Origin: Actinomyces capricornis
GTDB taxonomy: Bacteria; Actinomycetota; Actinomycetes; Actinomycetales; Actinomycetaceae
Direction of reading: 5' to 3'
DNA: 64,000 bases
Assembly: GCF_019974135.1 (NCBI RefSeq)
Contig: NZ_AP025017.1
Coordinates: forward strand, 1,612,001 to 1,676,000
Below are positions 16,133 to 25,290 of the stretch, in pieces. Made by a program: the position numbers and the translations under genes. Below the pieces are notes generated by a model, which did no database searches, was not told the DNA's origin, and saw only the letters and a program-made list of their open reading frames with translations. Every line of letters begins with the position of its first letter. The stretch's first letter is position 1.

Positions 16133-18304
16133 ATGCCTGAACTCGAACCGGACTCCCAGGCCGGTAGTGACCCGACCGCCGGTGGTGCACCGCAGCACAC
16201 GACAGGCCCGGCAGGTCCAGCCCCGCACTCGTCCCTGGCCGCCGAGACCACCCGAGGCGCCCGCCGCGTGCCCTCATCCGGCTCGCGCCGCGCAGCCCTG
16301 TGGGCGGTGGGCCTGGGCATGCTGGGGGCCGCGGGCTGCACCATCTCCGGGGGCTCCGCAGGCGGCTCCACCCAGGGCGCCGCAGGCGGCGGCTCGCCCG
16401 GATCGGGCGGCTCGGCCGGCAGCGGAGGGGCCGCCGGCAGTGGCGCTGCGCCGTCGCCGGGAGCCGAGCCGAGCCCCGGCAACGGGGAGATCACCGGCAG
16501 CCTCAGCCAGCCCAAGGCCGGGGCCGTTGAGGGCGACCCCTCAGACATGGACCCCGACCCCTTCTCCGACAAGCAGCAGGCCGCCGACTCGGTCGCCCAG
16601 CAGTCGGCCGAGCAGTCCTCCGGGGGCGGCCGGCCCGGCGACGGCGGCGCGCCCCAGGGCGGCGGCCAGGGCAGCACCGGCCAGGACGGTGCTGGTGACG
16701 GCGGCACCGGTGGCGGTGCCGGTGAGGGCGGCGGCGCGGACGGCTCCCAGCAGCCCGGGGCCTCCGGCCAGTCGGACGTCTACGGCAAGACGCCGCCGTC
16801 GGCGAGTATCGACAAGACCACCGAGCTCGCCCCGCAGATCACCCTGCGCACCTCTCCGGCCTGGCACCTGGCCCGGCGGGCCGCCGCCTGCTCGGCCACC
16901 GCCGAGATCGCCGCCCAGATCGAGTCCATGGGGGCCGAGGCCTGGATCGACGCCCAGCTGGCCCCCGAGGGGATCGACGACTCCCGGGCCGAGGGCTATA
17001 TCGCCACCTACTTCCCCTGGGCCTCCATGAGCGCCAACGAGCTGGCCGAGCCCACCGGGGGGAGGATCCACCTGGCCTCGAACCAGGCCACCCTGGCCGT
17101 CCTCACCCGCCTGCGCTTCGGCAACCGGGTGCTCCAGGAGTCCGTCGTCGAGCTCATCGGCGACCACGTCTATGTGCCCATGCGCAACAAGGCCCAGACC
17201 TTCATCACCGAGTTCGACCAGATCCTGCGCACCCACTGCCTGGGCCGCTACGCCGACTTCCTCCTGGCCGCCCTGACCAACCCGGCCCTCCTGCTGGAGC
17301 TCGACAACGCCACCTCCACCAAGGACAGCCCCAACGAGAACCTGGGGCGCGAGCTCCTCGAGCTCTACACGGTGGGGCGCGACGCCTACACCGAGGAGGA
17401 CGTCAAGAGCTCCACCGTCCTGCTGACCGGGCACGGCCTGACCTGGAAGGAGTCCGACGCCTCCGGCGCCGGCCCCTACTCCTATGTCTACCGCCCCGAG
17501 CAGCACGCCACCGGGGCGGTGAAGATCCTGGGCTTCGAGGACCCCAACGCCGACCCCGCCGCCGGGCCCGATCTGCTCAAGCGGTACGTGGAGTACCTGT
17601 GCGCCCGTGAGGAGACCGCCAAGCGCCTGGCCACCCGCATCGCCCGGCGCTTCATCGCCGACGAGCCCAGCCAGGCCGTCGTCGACCACATCGCCAAGGC
17701 CTACCTGGACAACGACACCCGGATCGCCCCGGCCGTGCGCGCCGCCCTGACCCACCCCGAGTTCGCCGAGTCGGTGGGCAAGAAGTGGCGCCGCCCCATG
17801 GAGCTCATCATGACCATCGCCCGCGCCGCCCACGTGGAGGGCATCAACCCCCGCGGGCGCGTGGGAGGGGATGCGGAGGGAAACCTGGGCCTCTACGGCT
17901 GGCTGCTGGTCAATGCCGGCCACGAGCCCCGCATGTACGCCACCGTCGACGGCTACCCGGACACCGCCGAGCACTGGATGTCCTCCAGCCTCCTGATGAA
18001 CCTGTGGAACGCCACCCAGACGGCCGTGCGCGGGGACGTGGAGGAGTCCGGTCGCACCGACTGGTCCCGGGTCCTCCAGATCACCCCCGGGGCCAAGGCC
18101 AAGGACACCGCCGCCCGCATCGCCTGGCACCTGACCGGCTACGCCTGGCCCGACAACCACCTGGAGCCCGTGGCGGCCCTGCTCGCCGGCGTCCCCGACT
18201 CCGGCGGCATCGAGGAGTGGACCGTGGCCGAGGCCGCCCTCATCGACAACGCCGAGCAGGCGGTCCGCCTGTGCTTCGCCAGCCCCTACGGCTTCCTCCG
18301 CTGA
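16133..18304 (+). CDS. DUF1800 family protein, predicted Tat-exported lipoprotein
   Basis: A 723-residue protein. A twin-arginine segment with lipobox (SRRAALWAVGLGMLGAAGC) implies Tat export and lipid anchoring. It is followed by a Gly/Ser/Ala-rich disordered stretch of about 160 residues. The DUF1800 domain fills the rest: LARRAAACSATAEIAAQIE, a WIDAQL segment, NPALLLELDNATS, NENLGRELLELYTVGRDAYTEEDV and TGHGLTWK are the family blocks. Biochemical function is unknown; DUF1800 genes are nearly always adjacent to a DUF1501 gene, as here (16-base gap). The start gives a long cytoplasmic lead before the RR motif (about 45 residues), so a later start is possible. Confidence 0.9.
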   Translation: MPELEPDSQAGSDPTAGGAPQHTTGPAGPAPHSSLAAETTRGARRVPSSGSRRAALWAVGLGMLGAAGCTISGGSAGGSTQGAAGGGSPGSGGSAGSGGAAGSGAAPSPGAEPSPGNGEITGSLSQPKAGAVEGDPSDMDPDPFSDKQQAADSVAQQSAEQSSGGGRPGDGGAPQGGGQGSTGQDGAGDGGTGGGAGEGGGADGSQQPGASGQSDVYGKTPPSASIDKTTELAPQITLRTSPAWHLARRAAACSATAEIAAQIESMGAEAWIDAQLAPEGIDDSRAEGYIATYFPWASMSANELAEPTGGRIHLASNQATLAVLTRLRFGNRVLQESVVELIGDHVYVPMRNKAQTFITEFDQILRTHCLGRYADFLLAALTNPALLLELDNATSTKDSPNENLGRELLELYTVGRDAYTEEDVKSSTVLLTGHGLTWKESDASGAGPYSYVYRPEQHATGAVKILGFEDPNADPAAGPDLLKRYVEYLCAREETAKRLATRIARRFIADEPSQAVVDHIAKAYLDNDTRIAPAVRAALTHPEFAESVGKKWRRPMELIMTIARAAHVEGINPRGRVGGDAEGNLGLYGWLLVNAGHEPRMYATVDGYPDTAEHWMSSSLLMNLWNATQTAVRGDVEESGRTDWSRVLQITPGAKAKDTAARIAWHLTGYAWPDNHLEPVAALLAGVPDSGGIEEWTVAEAALIDNAEQAVRLCFASPYGFLR

Positions 18305-18320
18305 CCACTAAGGACCACCG

Positions 18321-19778
18321 ATGGATCGTTCACGCAAGACGCGCTTCACGCAGGGCTCGGCCCTTATGCGCGAGGACATCGTCACCCCCATGCACCACCA
18401 CGACGAGTCCCAGGACGCGCTCCTGGTGGAGGTCGACGGCATCACCCGCCACATGACCGGCTGCCAGGCCGACGGCTACATCACCGAGAAGTACGACCTG
18501 CCCGAGCTCACCGAGGTCGAGCACGTCGAGGGCGGCCCCCGCAACGTCAAGCGCCGTCACATCCTGGCCGGGGCGGCCGCGGGCTTCGGGGCCCTGCTGA
18601 CGACGACGGCGATGCCCCGCTACTCCTTCGCCGCCCCCTCCACCGGCTCGACCGGCCCCCAGGAGCTGCTCGTGTGCGTGTTCATGCGCGGCGGCTTCGA
18701 CGGGCTCTCCGCGGTGGTGCCGGTGGGCGACTCCGCCTACTACGCGGCCCGCCCCTCCATCGCGGTGCGGCCCGAGCAGACCCTGGGCCTTGACTCCACC
18801 TGGGGCCTGAACACGCATATGAAGGCCCTCAAGCCCCTGTGGGACGCCGGCCAGATGGCCATCATCCAGGGATCGGGCTCACCGGATGTCTCCCGCTCCC
18901 ACTTCCAGGACCAGGTCACCGTGGAGCGGGCCGCCCCCGCCTCGGTGCGCAGCGGGTGGCTGGGGCGCCACCTGCAGACCGTGTCCTCGCAGACCGGCAC
19001 CTTCCGCGGCGTGAGCATCGGGGGCTCCACGGTCTTCTCCCTGACCACCAACGCCCTGGACACCCTGGCGGTCTCCAGCATCGACTCCTTCGAGCTGGCC
19101 TCGTGGAGCGCGGAGAAGGTCAAGTCGCGGGTCTCCTCGGCCCTGGAGGAGATGTACGGCGGCGCCGGAGGGCAGGCCCAGGAGACCGCGGCCGCCACCT
19201 TCGCCGCGGCCTCCACCCTGCGCGATGTGCGTGCCGCCCAGCCCGCCCAGGCCCCCGGCGGCTACCCCGACTCGACCTGGGGCAGGGGCCTGGCCGAGAT
19301 CGCCAAGCTCGCCAAGGCCAATGTGGGCATCGAGGTGGCCTGCATCGACATCGGCGAGTGGGATATGCACGCCTCCCTGGGATCGGCCGCTGATGAGCAG
19401 GCCTGGTTCTCCCGCAGGGCGCGGGACTTCGCCGAGGGCCTGGCCGCCTTCCGCGAGGATCTGGGGGAGCACTGGGCGCGGACCACGGTGGTGACCATGA
19501 GCGAGTTCGGGCGGCGCGTGGCCGAGAACGGCAGCGCCGGCCTGGACCACGGGCAGGGCAACACCATGTTCGTCATGGGCGGCGGGGTCAAGGGCGGGCG
19601 CGTCCTGGGCACGGTGCCGAGCCTGGAGGAGGCCAACCTGTCCCTGGGGGATGTGCCCATCACCCTGGACTACCGCCAGGCGCTCTCGGAGATCGTCTCG
19701 ACCAAGCTGGGCAACGGGGCCTCCATGGCCGAGGTCTTCCCCGGCTTCACCCCCGGCACGCCCCTGGGGATCGTCTGA
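18321..19778 (+). CDS. DUF1501 family protein, Tat-exported (sulfatase-like fold)
   Basis: A 485-residue partner of the DUF1800 protein. A Tat signal (VKRRHILAGAAAGFGALLTT, cleavage after SFAAP) begins at about residue 74, which is unusually far in, so translation may start later. The mature part opens with LLVCVFMRGGFDGLSAVVPV, the DUF1501 signature related to alkaline-phosphatase-like enzymes. It ends with TVVTMSEFGRRVAENGSAGLDHGQGNTMFV, where the SEFGR and DHG blocks carry conserved metal-type residues. The family is secreted and of unknown substrate. Co-transcription with DUF1800 and a strong hairpin just after the stop define a two-gene operon. Confidence 0.92.
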   Translation: MDRSRKTRFTQGSALMREDIVTPMHHHDESQDALLVEVDGITRHMTGCQADGYITEKYDLPELTEVEHVEGGPRNVKRRHILAGAAAGFGALLTTTAMPRYSFAAPSTGSTGPQELLVCVFMRGGFDGLSAVVPVGDSAYYAARPSIAVRPEQTLGLDSTWGLNTHMKALKPLWDAGQMAIIQGSGSPDVSRSHFQDQVTVERAAPASVRSGWLGRHLQTVSSQTGTFRGVSIGGSTVFSLTTNALDTLAVSSIDSFELASWSAEKVKSRVSSALEEMYGGAGGQAQETAAATFAAASTLRDVRAAQPAQAPGGYPDSTWGRGLAEIAKLAKANVGIEVACIDIGEWDMHASLGSAADEQAWFSRRARDFAEGLAAFREDLGEHWARTTVVTMSEFGRRVAENGSAGLDHGQGNTMFVMGGGVKGGRVLGTVPSLEEANLSLGDVPITLDYRQALSEIVSTKLGNGASMAEVFPGFTPGTPLGIV

Positions 19779-19784
19779 GCGCTC

Positions 19785-19823
19785 GCCACCACCGCTCCGG
19801 CACGTCTCCGGTGCGGTGGTGGC
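19785..19823 (+). terminator. Hairpin after the DUF1800-DUF1501 operon
   Basis: Perfect 11-bp arms GCCACCACCGC (19785-19795) and GCGGTGGTGGC (19813-19823) lie 7 bases after the stop codon. There is no clear U-tract, as is common for actinobacterial terminators. Confidence 0.7.
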
Positions 19824-20040
19824 GCCGCATCGCGGAAAGCGCGAAGGCAGGGGTGTGGCCGGGGCGCTCGAAGGCGTGTGGGAGCGCCGTGCTCCCCAGG
19901 CGGTCGATTGCAGGGGCTCCTCCACAGGGCTGTCGGCCCGCCCAGCGCGAATGGGCCCACCCGGGTGAGCCTGGGCCTGCGGGCACGGCGCCCGCTGGGG
20001 CCCGGCAGCAGCGGGGTCCCATGATCGGGAGGAGAACCCC

Positions 20041-20247
20041 ATGAGGAACACCCTGCGCTCCCTGCGCACCTGCATGATGCTGAGCCGCCGCACGGACCGG
20101 TCCGGTGAGGCGGGCATGGCCACGGCCGAGTACGCCATCGGCACCCTGGCGGCCGCCGCCTTCGCGGGCCTGCTGCTGGCCCTCATCAGGTCCGGCAGCC
20201 TGACCGGCATGCTCCAGTCCATCATCGAGTCCGCGCTGTCGGTGTGA
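20041..20247 (+). CDS. DUF4244 protein, Flp-like pilin of the Tad system
   Basis: A 68-residue protein. After a basic leader, the prepilin-type junction GEAGMATAEYAIGTLAAAAF has Gly before the hydrophobic helix and Glu at +5, the layout cut by TadV-like peptidases. A single hydrophobic helix follows, then a short tail ending IIESALSV. DUF4244 is the actinobacterial Flp-pilin equivalent found between tadC and tadE. Start ATG 20041 has GGAGGAGA 6-13 bases upstream. It overlaps the next gene by four bases (GTGA), giving translational coupling. No tadA/B/C genes lie upstream here; they are at 47-51 kb. Confidence 0.9.
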   Translation: MRNTLRSLRTCMMLSRRTDRSGEAGMATAEYAIGTLAAAAFAGLLLALIRSGSLTGMLQSIIESALSV

Positions 20248-20660
20248 TGTGCGGCCGCCTCATGGCAGGCGGGCGCGCGACCCCCCGCTCCGGGCCCACC
20301 AGGTCCCGCCCCGCCCGGCCCCGCCGAGGGTCGGGTGAGGCGGGGATGGTCACCGCCGAGATCGCCATCGGCCTGCCCGCCGTCATGCTCGTCCTGCTGC
20401 TGGTGCTGGCCGCCATCAGTGCGGGCCTGACCCAGCTGCGGGTCACCGACGCCGCCCGGGCGGCCGCCCGCCAGGCCGCCATCGGCGACCAGGACTATGC
20501 CAGTGCCGCCGGTCGGATCGCCGGGCCCGTGAGCGTGGGGGTGGAGTCCGGGGAGCTGACCTGCGTGAGCGTCTCGCGCCCCGTGCCCGGGCCCCTGGGT
20601 GGCCTGGGCCTGCACGCCCGGGCGCGCGCCTGCGCCTACACCGAGCCGAGCACCCCATGA
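20244..20660 (+). CDS. TadE-like pseudopilin
   Basis: 138 residues. A basic N-terminal region is followed by SGEAGMVTAEIAIGLPAVML, a TadE-type prepilin junction and transmembrane helix, then a short extracytoplasmic domain with two cysteines (SGELTCVSV and RARACAY) that could form a disulfide. TadE proteins are minor pseudopilins needed for Flp pilus assembly. The GTG start overlaps the DUF4244 stop and the stop overlaps the next start, so all three form one translational unit. Confidence 0.88.
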   Translation: MMCGRLMAGGRATPRSGPTRSRPARPRRGSGEAGMVTAEIAIGLPAVMLVLLLVLAAISAGLTQLRVTDAARAAARQAAIGDQDYASAAGRIAGPVSVGVESGELTCVSVSRPVPGPLGGLGLHARARACAYTEPSTP

Positions 20661-21187
20661 GCGCGGTGCACGCCCGGGCGCGCCCCGCGGCCCATCCCCG
20701 CCCGATCGGGCCGGACGCGGCCGGGCAGGACTGGGCCGGAGCGGAGTTGCCCGACCAGGATGCCGCTCCCCCGGGACGCCCGCGCCGCTACTCGGCCCGG
20801 TGCCTGATCCGGTGCCTGCGCCGGTACTGGAGCACCGATGAGAGGGGCTCGGGCACGGTCATGGCCCTGGCCGTCATCGCGGTGGTGCTCAGCCTGGGCC
20901 TGGGCGCCACCGGCCTCATCCAGGCCCAGGGCGCCTCCGGGCGGGCGCGCTCAGCCGCGGACCTCGCGGCCCTGGCCGGCGCCACCGCACTGAGCTCCGT
21001 GATCTCACCGGGGGATCCCTGCGCCACCGCCGGGCGCGTGGCCCAGGCCAACGGTGCCCGCCTGACCTCCTGCCGCATCAGTGGCGAGGACGTGAGTGTC
21101 CACGTCGTCGTCCCGGTCAGCGTCCTGGGGTTGGCCCGCCAGGCGGGGGCCAGTGCCCGCGCCGGCCCGGTCAACCCCCTGCCCTGA
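20657..21187 (+). CDS. TadE/TadG-like pilus-assembly protein (Rv3654c type)
   Basis: 176 residues. A long N-terminal arm rich in Arg, Pro and Ala (about 60 residues) precedes DERGSGTVMALAVIAVVLSL, a TadE/TadG-like junction and membrane helix. The outer domain contains SAADLAALAGATALSS, the conserved block seen in actinobacterial TadG-like/Rv3654c proteins, and two Cys (GDPCATAGR, TSCRISG). It is the last gene of the pilin operon, with ATG overlapping the previous stop. Convergent with the ABC exporter, with a shared hairpin between them. Confidence 0.85.
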   Translation: MSAVHARARPAAHPRPIGPDAAGQDWAGAELPDQDAAPPGRPRRYSARCLIRCLRRYWSTDERGSGTVMALAVIAVVLSLGLGATGLIQAQGASGRARSAADLAALAGATALSSVISPGDPCATAGRVAQANGARLTSCRISGEDVSVHVVVPVSVLGLARQAGASARAGPVNPLP

Positions 21188-21209
21188 CCGGACCGCCGCA
21201 CCGCGCTGG

Positions 21210-21225
21210 GAGGGCCCCGGCCCTC
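21210..21225. terminator. Bidirectional hairpin between pilin operon and ABC exporter
   Basis: GAGGG and CCCTC arms enclose CCCCGG-rich sequence between two convergent genes. The right arm overlaps the stop codon of the exporter gene. Confidence 0.45.
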
Positions 21226-23293
21226 AGTCCTCGGGCGCGGTCCCCTCGGCGAACTGGCTGGCGTGCAGGCGGGCGTAGGCCCCGCCGCGCTCCAGCAGCT
21301 CGGCATGACTGCCCTGCTCCACGATGTCCCCGTGCTCCATGACCAGGATGAGGTCGGCGTCGCGGATCGTGGACAGGCGGTGGGCGATGATGAAGCTCGT
21401 GCGGCCCTGGCGCAGAGCGTTCATCGCCTGCTGGACCAGCAGCTCGGTGCGGGTGTCCACCGAGCTGGTCGCCTCATCGAGGATGAGCACGGCAGGGTCG
21501 GCCACGAAGGCCCGGGCAATGGTCAGCAGCTGGCGCTCACCGGCGGAGATATTCGCCGCATCCTCATCCAGGACCGTGTCATAGGCCTGGGGCAGGGCCC
21601 GGATGATGTGGTCCACGAAGCAGGCGCGCGCTGCGGCCTCGACCTGCTCATCGCTGGCCCCCGGGCGCCCGTAGCGGATGTTCTCCCGGATCGTTCCCTC
21701 GAAGAGCCAGGGGTCCTGGAGCACCATGCCGGTGCGGCGGCGCACCTCCTGGCGGGGCATGAGCGCCGTGTCCCGGCCATCGAGCAGGATGCGCCCGCCG
21801 TCGATCTCGTAGAAGCGCATGAGCAGGTTGACCAGGGTGGTCTTGCCCGCCCCCGTGGGGCCCACGATCGCCACGCTCTGGCCCGGCTCCACCCGCAGGG
21901 ACAGGTCGCGGATGAGCTCGGTGTCGGGGGAGTAGGAGAAGCGCACATGCTCCAGCTCGATGACACCGGGCCCGGCGGCTGCGGCAGGCTGCCCGGCCGG
22001 CTCGTCGGTGGGCTGCTCGTCGGGGGACTCCTCCTCGGCGTCGAGCAGCTCGAAGACCCGCTCGGCGCTGGCCGTGCCCGACTGGACAGCCGTGGCCATG
22101 CCGCCCAGCTCCCCCAGGGGCTGGGAGAACTGCTGGGAGTACTGGATGAAGGCCTGCACATCGCCCAGGCGCAGGGAGCCCGAGGCCACCATCGCCCCGC
22201 CCACCACGGCGATGGCCACATAGGACAGGTTCCCGATGACCAGCATGACCGGCATCATCATGCCCGAGAGGAACTGGGCCCTCAATGCCGCCCGGTAGAG
22301 CTCCTCGTTCTCCTGGGCGAAGGCCTCGCGCATCGAGGCGGTGCGCCCGTAGACGCGCACCAGGGCGTGGCCGGAGAAGGACTCCTCCACGCGCGCGTTG
22401 ATCCGCCCCGTGCGCGCCCACTGGCGGGTGAAGGCCTTCTGCGAGCGCGGGCCGATGATGCCGAAGACGATCCCGGTCAGCGGGATGATGATGAGGGCCA
22501 CCAGCGCCAGGCGCCAGGAGATGGAGAACATCATGCCCAGCACGCCCACCACCGTCAGGATGGAGGTCAGTGCCCCGGACAGGGACTGCTGGAGGGTGTT
22601 GGTGATGTTGTCGACGTCGTTGGTCACCCGGCTGAGCAGCTCGCCACGCTGGGTCTGGTCGAAGTAGCTCAGCGGCAGGCGGTGGATCTTGTCCTCCACC
22701 GCGGTGCGCAGCTGATAGACCGCCTTCATGGTGATGCGGTTGAGCAGGAAGCCCTGAAGCCACATGAGGAAGGCCGAGGCCACGTACAGGACCAGGACGA
22801 GGATGAGCACCTCGCCCAGGCGGGTGAAGTCGATGCCCGCCCCGGGGTTGAGGTCCATGGTGGCCAGCATGGTGGCGAAGTCGTCCATGCCGCGGGCGCG
22901 CAGGCCCTCAATGGCCTGCTCCTTGGTGGTGCCCGCCGGCAGCATGGAGGAGATGACGCCCTCGAAGATGATGTTCGTGGCGCTGCCCAGCACCTTGGGG
23001 GCGGCCACGGACAGCGCGACGGCGACCACCGAGGCCACCGCGATGACGGCCAGGGTTCCCCGGTAGGCGCCCAGGAGCCCCACCATGCGGGTGAAGGAGG
23101 GCCAGAAGGCGGTGGCCCTGCCCGGGGGCGGGCCGGAGGTCCAGTCATCGCTGGCGGCCTGCGCCTCGGCGGCGAGCTTGAGGTCCTCCTCGCTCAAGGT
23201 GGGGTCCTGGGGCGCGCCCCGGCCGGCTTTACCGGCGGGCGCCTTGGGGGCCGGGGAGGCCCCGCTGCGGTTCTTCTTCTCGACGGCGCTCAT
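21224..23293 (-). CDS. ABC exporter half-transporter, catalytic-site subunit (689 aa)
   Basis: A type IV ABC exporter: a charged N-terminal tail of about 70 residues, six transmembrane helices (about 80-400), then the nucleotide-binding domain with Walker A GPTGAGKTTLVNLL, Q-loop VLQDPWLF, the variant signature ISAGERQLL, Walker B plus catalytic Glu ILDEATSSVD, and H-loop IIAHRLSTI. The ISAGE signature together with a canonical Glu is the pattern of the TM288-like half of heterodimeric exporters. Its partner is the gene immediately upstream, sharing an ATGA overlap. The substrate is unknown; drugs or peptides are typical. Confidence 0.93.
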   Translation of the reverse strand: MSAVEKKNRSGASPAPKAPAGKAGRGAPQDPTLSEEDLKLAAEAQAASDDWTSGPPPGRATAFWPSFTRMVGLLGAYRGTLAVIAVASVVAVALSVAAPKVLGSATNIIFEGVISSMLPAGTTKEQAIEGLRARGMDDFATMLATMDLNPGAGIDFTRLGEVLILVLVLYVASAFLMWLQGFLLNRITMKAVYQLRTAVEDKIHRLPLSYFDQTQRGELLSRVTNDVDNITNTLQQSLSGALTSILTVVGVLGMMFSISWRLALVALIIIPLTGIVFGIIGPRSQKAFTRQWARTGRINARVEESFSGHALVRVYGRTASMREAFAQENEELYRAALRAQFLSGMMMPVMLVIGNLSYVAIAVVGGAMVASGSLRLGDVQAFIQYSQQFSQPLGELGGMATAVQSGTASAERVFELLDAEEESPDEQPTDEPAGQPAAAAGPGVIELEHVRFSYSPDTELIRDLSLRVEPGQSVAIVGPTGAGKTTLVNLLMRFYEIDGGRILLDGRDTALMPRQEVRRRTGMVLQDPWLFEGTIRENIRYGRPGASDEQVEAAARACFVDHIIRALPQAYDTVLDEDAANISAGERQLLTIARAFVADPAVLILDEATSSVDTRTELLVQQAMNALRQGRTSFIIAHRLSTIRDADLILVMEHGDIVEQGSHAELLERGGAYARLHASQFAEGTAPED

Positions 23294-25023
23294 GCTGCGG
23301 CCTCCGCTCCGAGCTGGGAGGTGACGATCTCGCGGTAGACCGGGGAGGTGTCCAGCAGCTCGCTGTGCGTGCCGCGGCCCACCAGGCGGCCCGAGTCCAG
23401 GACGAGGATCTGGTCGGCCTGGGTGATGGTGGAGACCCGCTGGGCCACCACCACCTTGGTCACACCCTCGGTGGCCGGCCCCAGGGCCGCGCGCAGGCGG
23501 GCGTCGGTGGCCACGTCCAGGGCCGAGAAGGAGTCATCGAAGATGAGGATGTCGGGCCGGCGCACCAGGGCCCGGGCGATGGCCAGGCGCTGGCGCTGCC
23601 CCCCGGAGACATTCGTGCCACCCTGGGTGATGGGGGCCTCCAGGCCTCCATCCATCCGTGAGACGAAGTCCTTGGCCTGGGCGACCTCCAGGGCCGCCCA
23701 CAGCTCCTCATCGGTGGCCTCCTCCCGGCCCAGGCGCAGGTTGGAGGCAACGGTGCCGGCGAAGAGGAAGGGCTTCTGGGGCACCAGGCCCAGCTGGGCC
23801 CATAGGGCCTCGGGCTCGGCCTGGCGCACGTCGGTGCCCCCGATGAGCACCTGGCCGTCGGTGACGTCGAGCAGGCGGGCCAGCAGGGTGACCACCGTGG
23901 ACTTGCCCGAGCCGGTCGAGCCCACGATCGCCGTCGTCGAACCGCGAGGGACGGTGAAGCTGAGGTCCTCCAGGACCGCGGCCTCGGCGTCGGGGTAGGA
24001 GAAGGAGACGCTGCGCAGCTCCACGGTGCCGGGGGAGGGGAAGTCGCTGACGGGCCGCTCGGCCACGGTCAGGGACGGGTCGGTGGCCAGGACCTCGCTG
24101 ATGCGCTCGGCGCACACCGAGGCGCGCGGGATGAGGATGGTCATGAAGCTGGCCATGAGGATCCCCATGAGGATCTGCATGAGGTAGGCCATGAAGGCGA
24201 TGAGCACGCCCACCTCCACCGTGCCGTCGCCCACCTGGTGGCCGCCGAACCAGATGACGCCCACGATCGTGATATCCAGGATGAGCAGGACCAGGGGGAA
24301 GAGCAGCACGAAGAGGCGGCCCACGCGCTCACCCACCCAGGCGATGTCGTGGTTGGCGCCCCCGAAGCGCTCGGCCTCGGCCTGCTCGCGCACGAAGGCG
24401 CGCACCACGCGGATGCCGGTCAGCTGCTCGCGCAGGACCCGGTTGATGGCGTCGAGCCGATCCTGGTAGGAGCGGAACAGGGGCACCATCCGGCGCACGA
24501 TGAGGCCCACGGCGATCAGCAGCGTGGGCACCGAGACGGCGATGAGCCAGGACAGGCTGGGGGCCCTGGTCACCGCCATGATGATCCCGCCCACGGCCAT
24601 CACCGGCGCGGTGACCAGCATGGTGCAGCTCATCATCACCAGCATCTGGACCTGCTGGACGTCATTGGTGTTGCGGGTGATGAGCGAGCCCGCACCGAAG
24701 GCGGAGATCTCCCGCTCCGAGAAGGAGCCCACACGGTCGAAGACCTCGGCACGCAGGTCCCGTCCCACGCCCATGGCGGCGCGTGCCGCCAGCCAGGTGG
24801 CCAGCACGGTGAAGACGCCCTGGGCGAGGCTGACCGCCAGCATGAGCCCACCGGTGCGCCAGATGTAGCCGGTGTCCCCGGTGGCCACGCCCTTGTCGAT
24901 GATGTCCGCATTGAGGGTGGGCAGGTAGAGGGAGGCCATCACCTGGGTGAACTGGAGGACCAGGACGCCGAGGAGGATGCCGGTGTAGGGGCGCAGATGG
25001 GCGCGCAGCAGTGGTATGAGCAC
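23290..25023 (-). CDS. ABC exporter half-transporter, degenerate-site subunit (577 aa)
   Basis: Six transmembrane helices (about residues 15-310) and an ATPase domain with Walker A GSTGSGKSTVVTLL, Q-loop LVPQKPFLF, canonical signature VSGGQRQRLAIARAL, and Walker B ILIFDDSFSALD, where Asp replaces the catalytic Glu. The H-loop is also altered (VVAQRVSTI, Gln for His). This is the degenerate-site subunit of a heterodimeric exporter (TM287/BmrC type); the partner overlaps downstream. The GTG start is 7 bases after a TAGGTT -10 element, suggesting a leaderless mRNA. Confidence 0.93.
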   Translation of the reverse strand: MLIPLLRAHLRPYTGILLGVLVLQFTQVMASLYLPTLNADIIDKGVATGDTGYIWRTGGLMLAVSLAQGVFTVLATWLAARAAMGVGRDLRAEVFDRVGSFSEREISAFGAGSLITRNTNDVQQVQMLVMMSCTMLVTAPVMAVGGIIMAVTRAPSLSWLIAVSVPTLLIAVGLIVRRMVPLFRSYQDRLDAINRVLREQLTGIRVVRAFVREQAEAERFGGANHDIAWVGERVGRLFVLLFPLVLLILDITIVGVIWFGGHQVGDGTVEVGVLIAFMAYLMQILMGILMASFMTILIPRASVCAERISEVLATDPSLTVAERPVSDFPSPGTVELRSVSFSYPDAEAAVLEDLSFTVPRGSTTAIVGSTGSGKSTVVTLLARLLDVTDGQVLIGGTDVRQAEPEALWAQLGLVPQKPFLFAGTVASNLRLGREEATDEELWAALEVAQAKDFVSRMDGGLEAPITQGGTNVSGGQRQRLAIARALVRRPDILIFDDSFSALDVATDARLRAALGPATEGVTKVVVAQRVSTITQADQILVLDSGRLVGRGTHSELLDTSPVYREIVTSQLGAEAAA

Positions 25024-25030
25024 GAGCGCG

Positions 25031-25036
25031 AACCTA
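25031..25036 (-). promoter_or_regulatory. -10 element TAGGTT for the ABC exporter operon
   Basis: On the minus strand TAGGTT is followed by 7 bases and then the GTG start. A TTGCCC 19 bases further upstream is a possible but over-spaced -35. Confidence 0.5.
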
Positions 25037-25213
25037 GCAGCCTGACGTCGCGTGAGGGCAACAGCGGCACGTGGCGCCGGGCGGCCCGGGCCGCGCCGGG
25101 CGGTGCCCGGAGGGGGTGGGACTGAGGGCCTTCGGGCCCGAGGCTCCAGGGTGCGGCTTGCGGGCTCCCGCCCGTGGCCGGTTGCGGGCGCCAGATTCCC
25201 CGCGCCAGCCGAT

Positions 25214-25290
25214 GCTGCACATCCTCACGCCCGCCCCGTTGCACGTCTTCAGAGCTTGGGCGTGAGCCAGAGCCGCAGGATCATGCCGAT
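25214..25290. repeat. Dispersed intergenic repeat, copy 1
   Basis: Two direct copies of a TGCACRTCYTCA motif (25216-25227 and within 25238-25253) are followed by GAGCCAG and GGATCATGC, the same order as in the copy at 53122. A perfect 9-bp inverted repeat (CTCACGCCC 25224-25232 with GGGCGTGAG 25258-25266) encloses the second motif. Confidence 0.6.
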
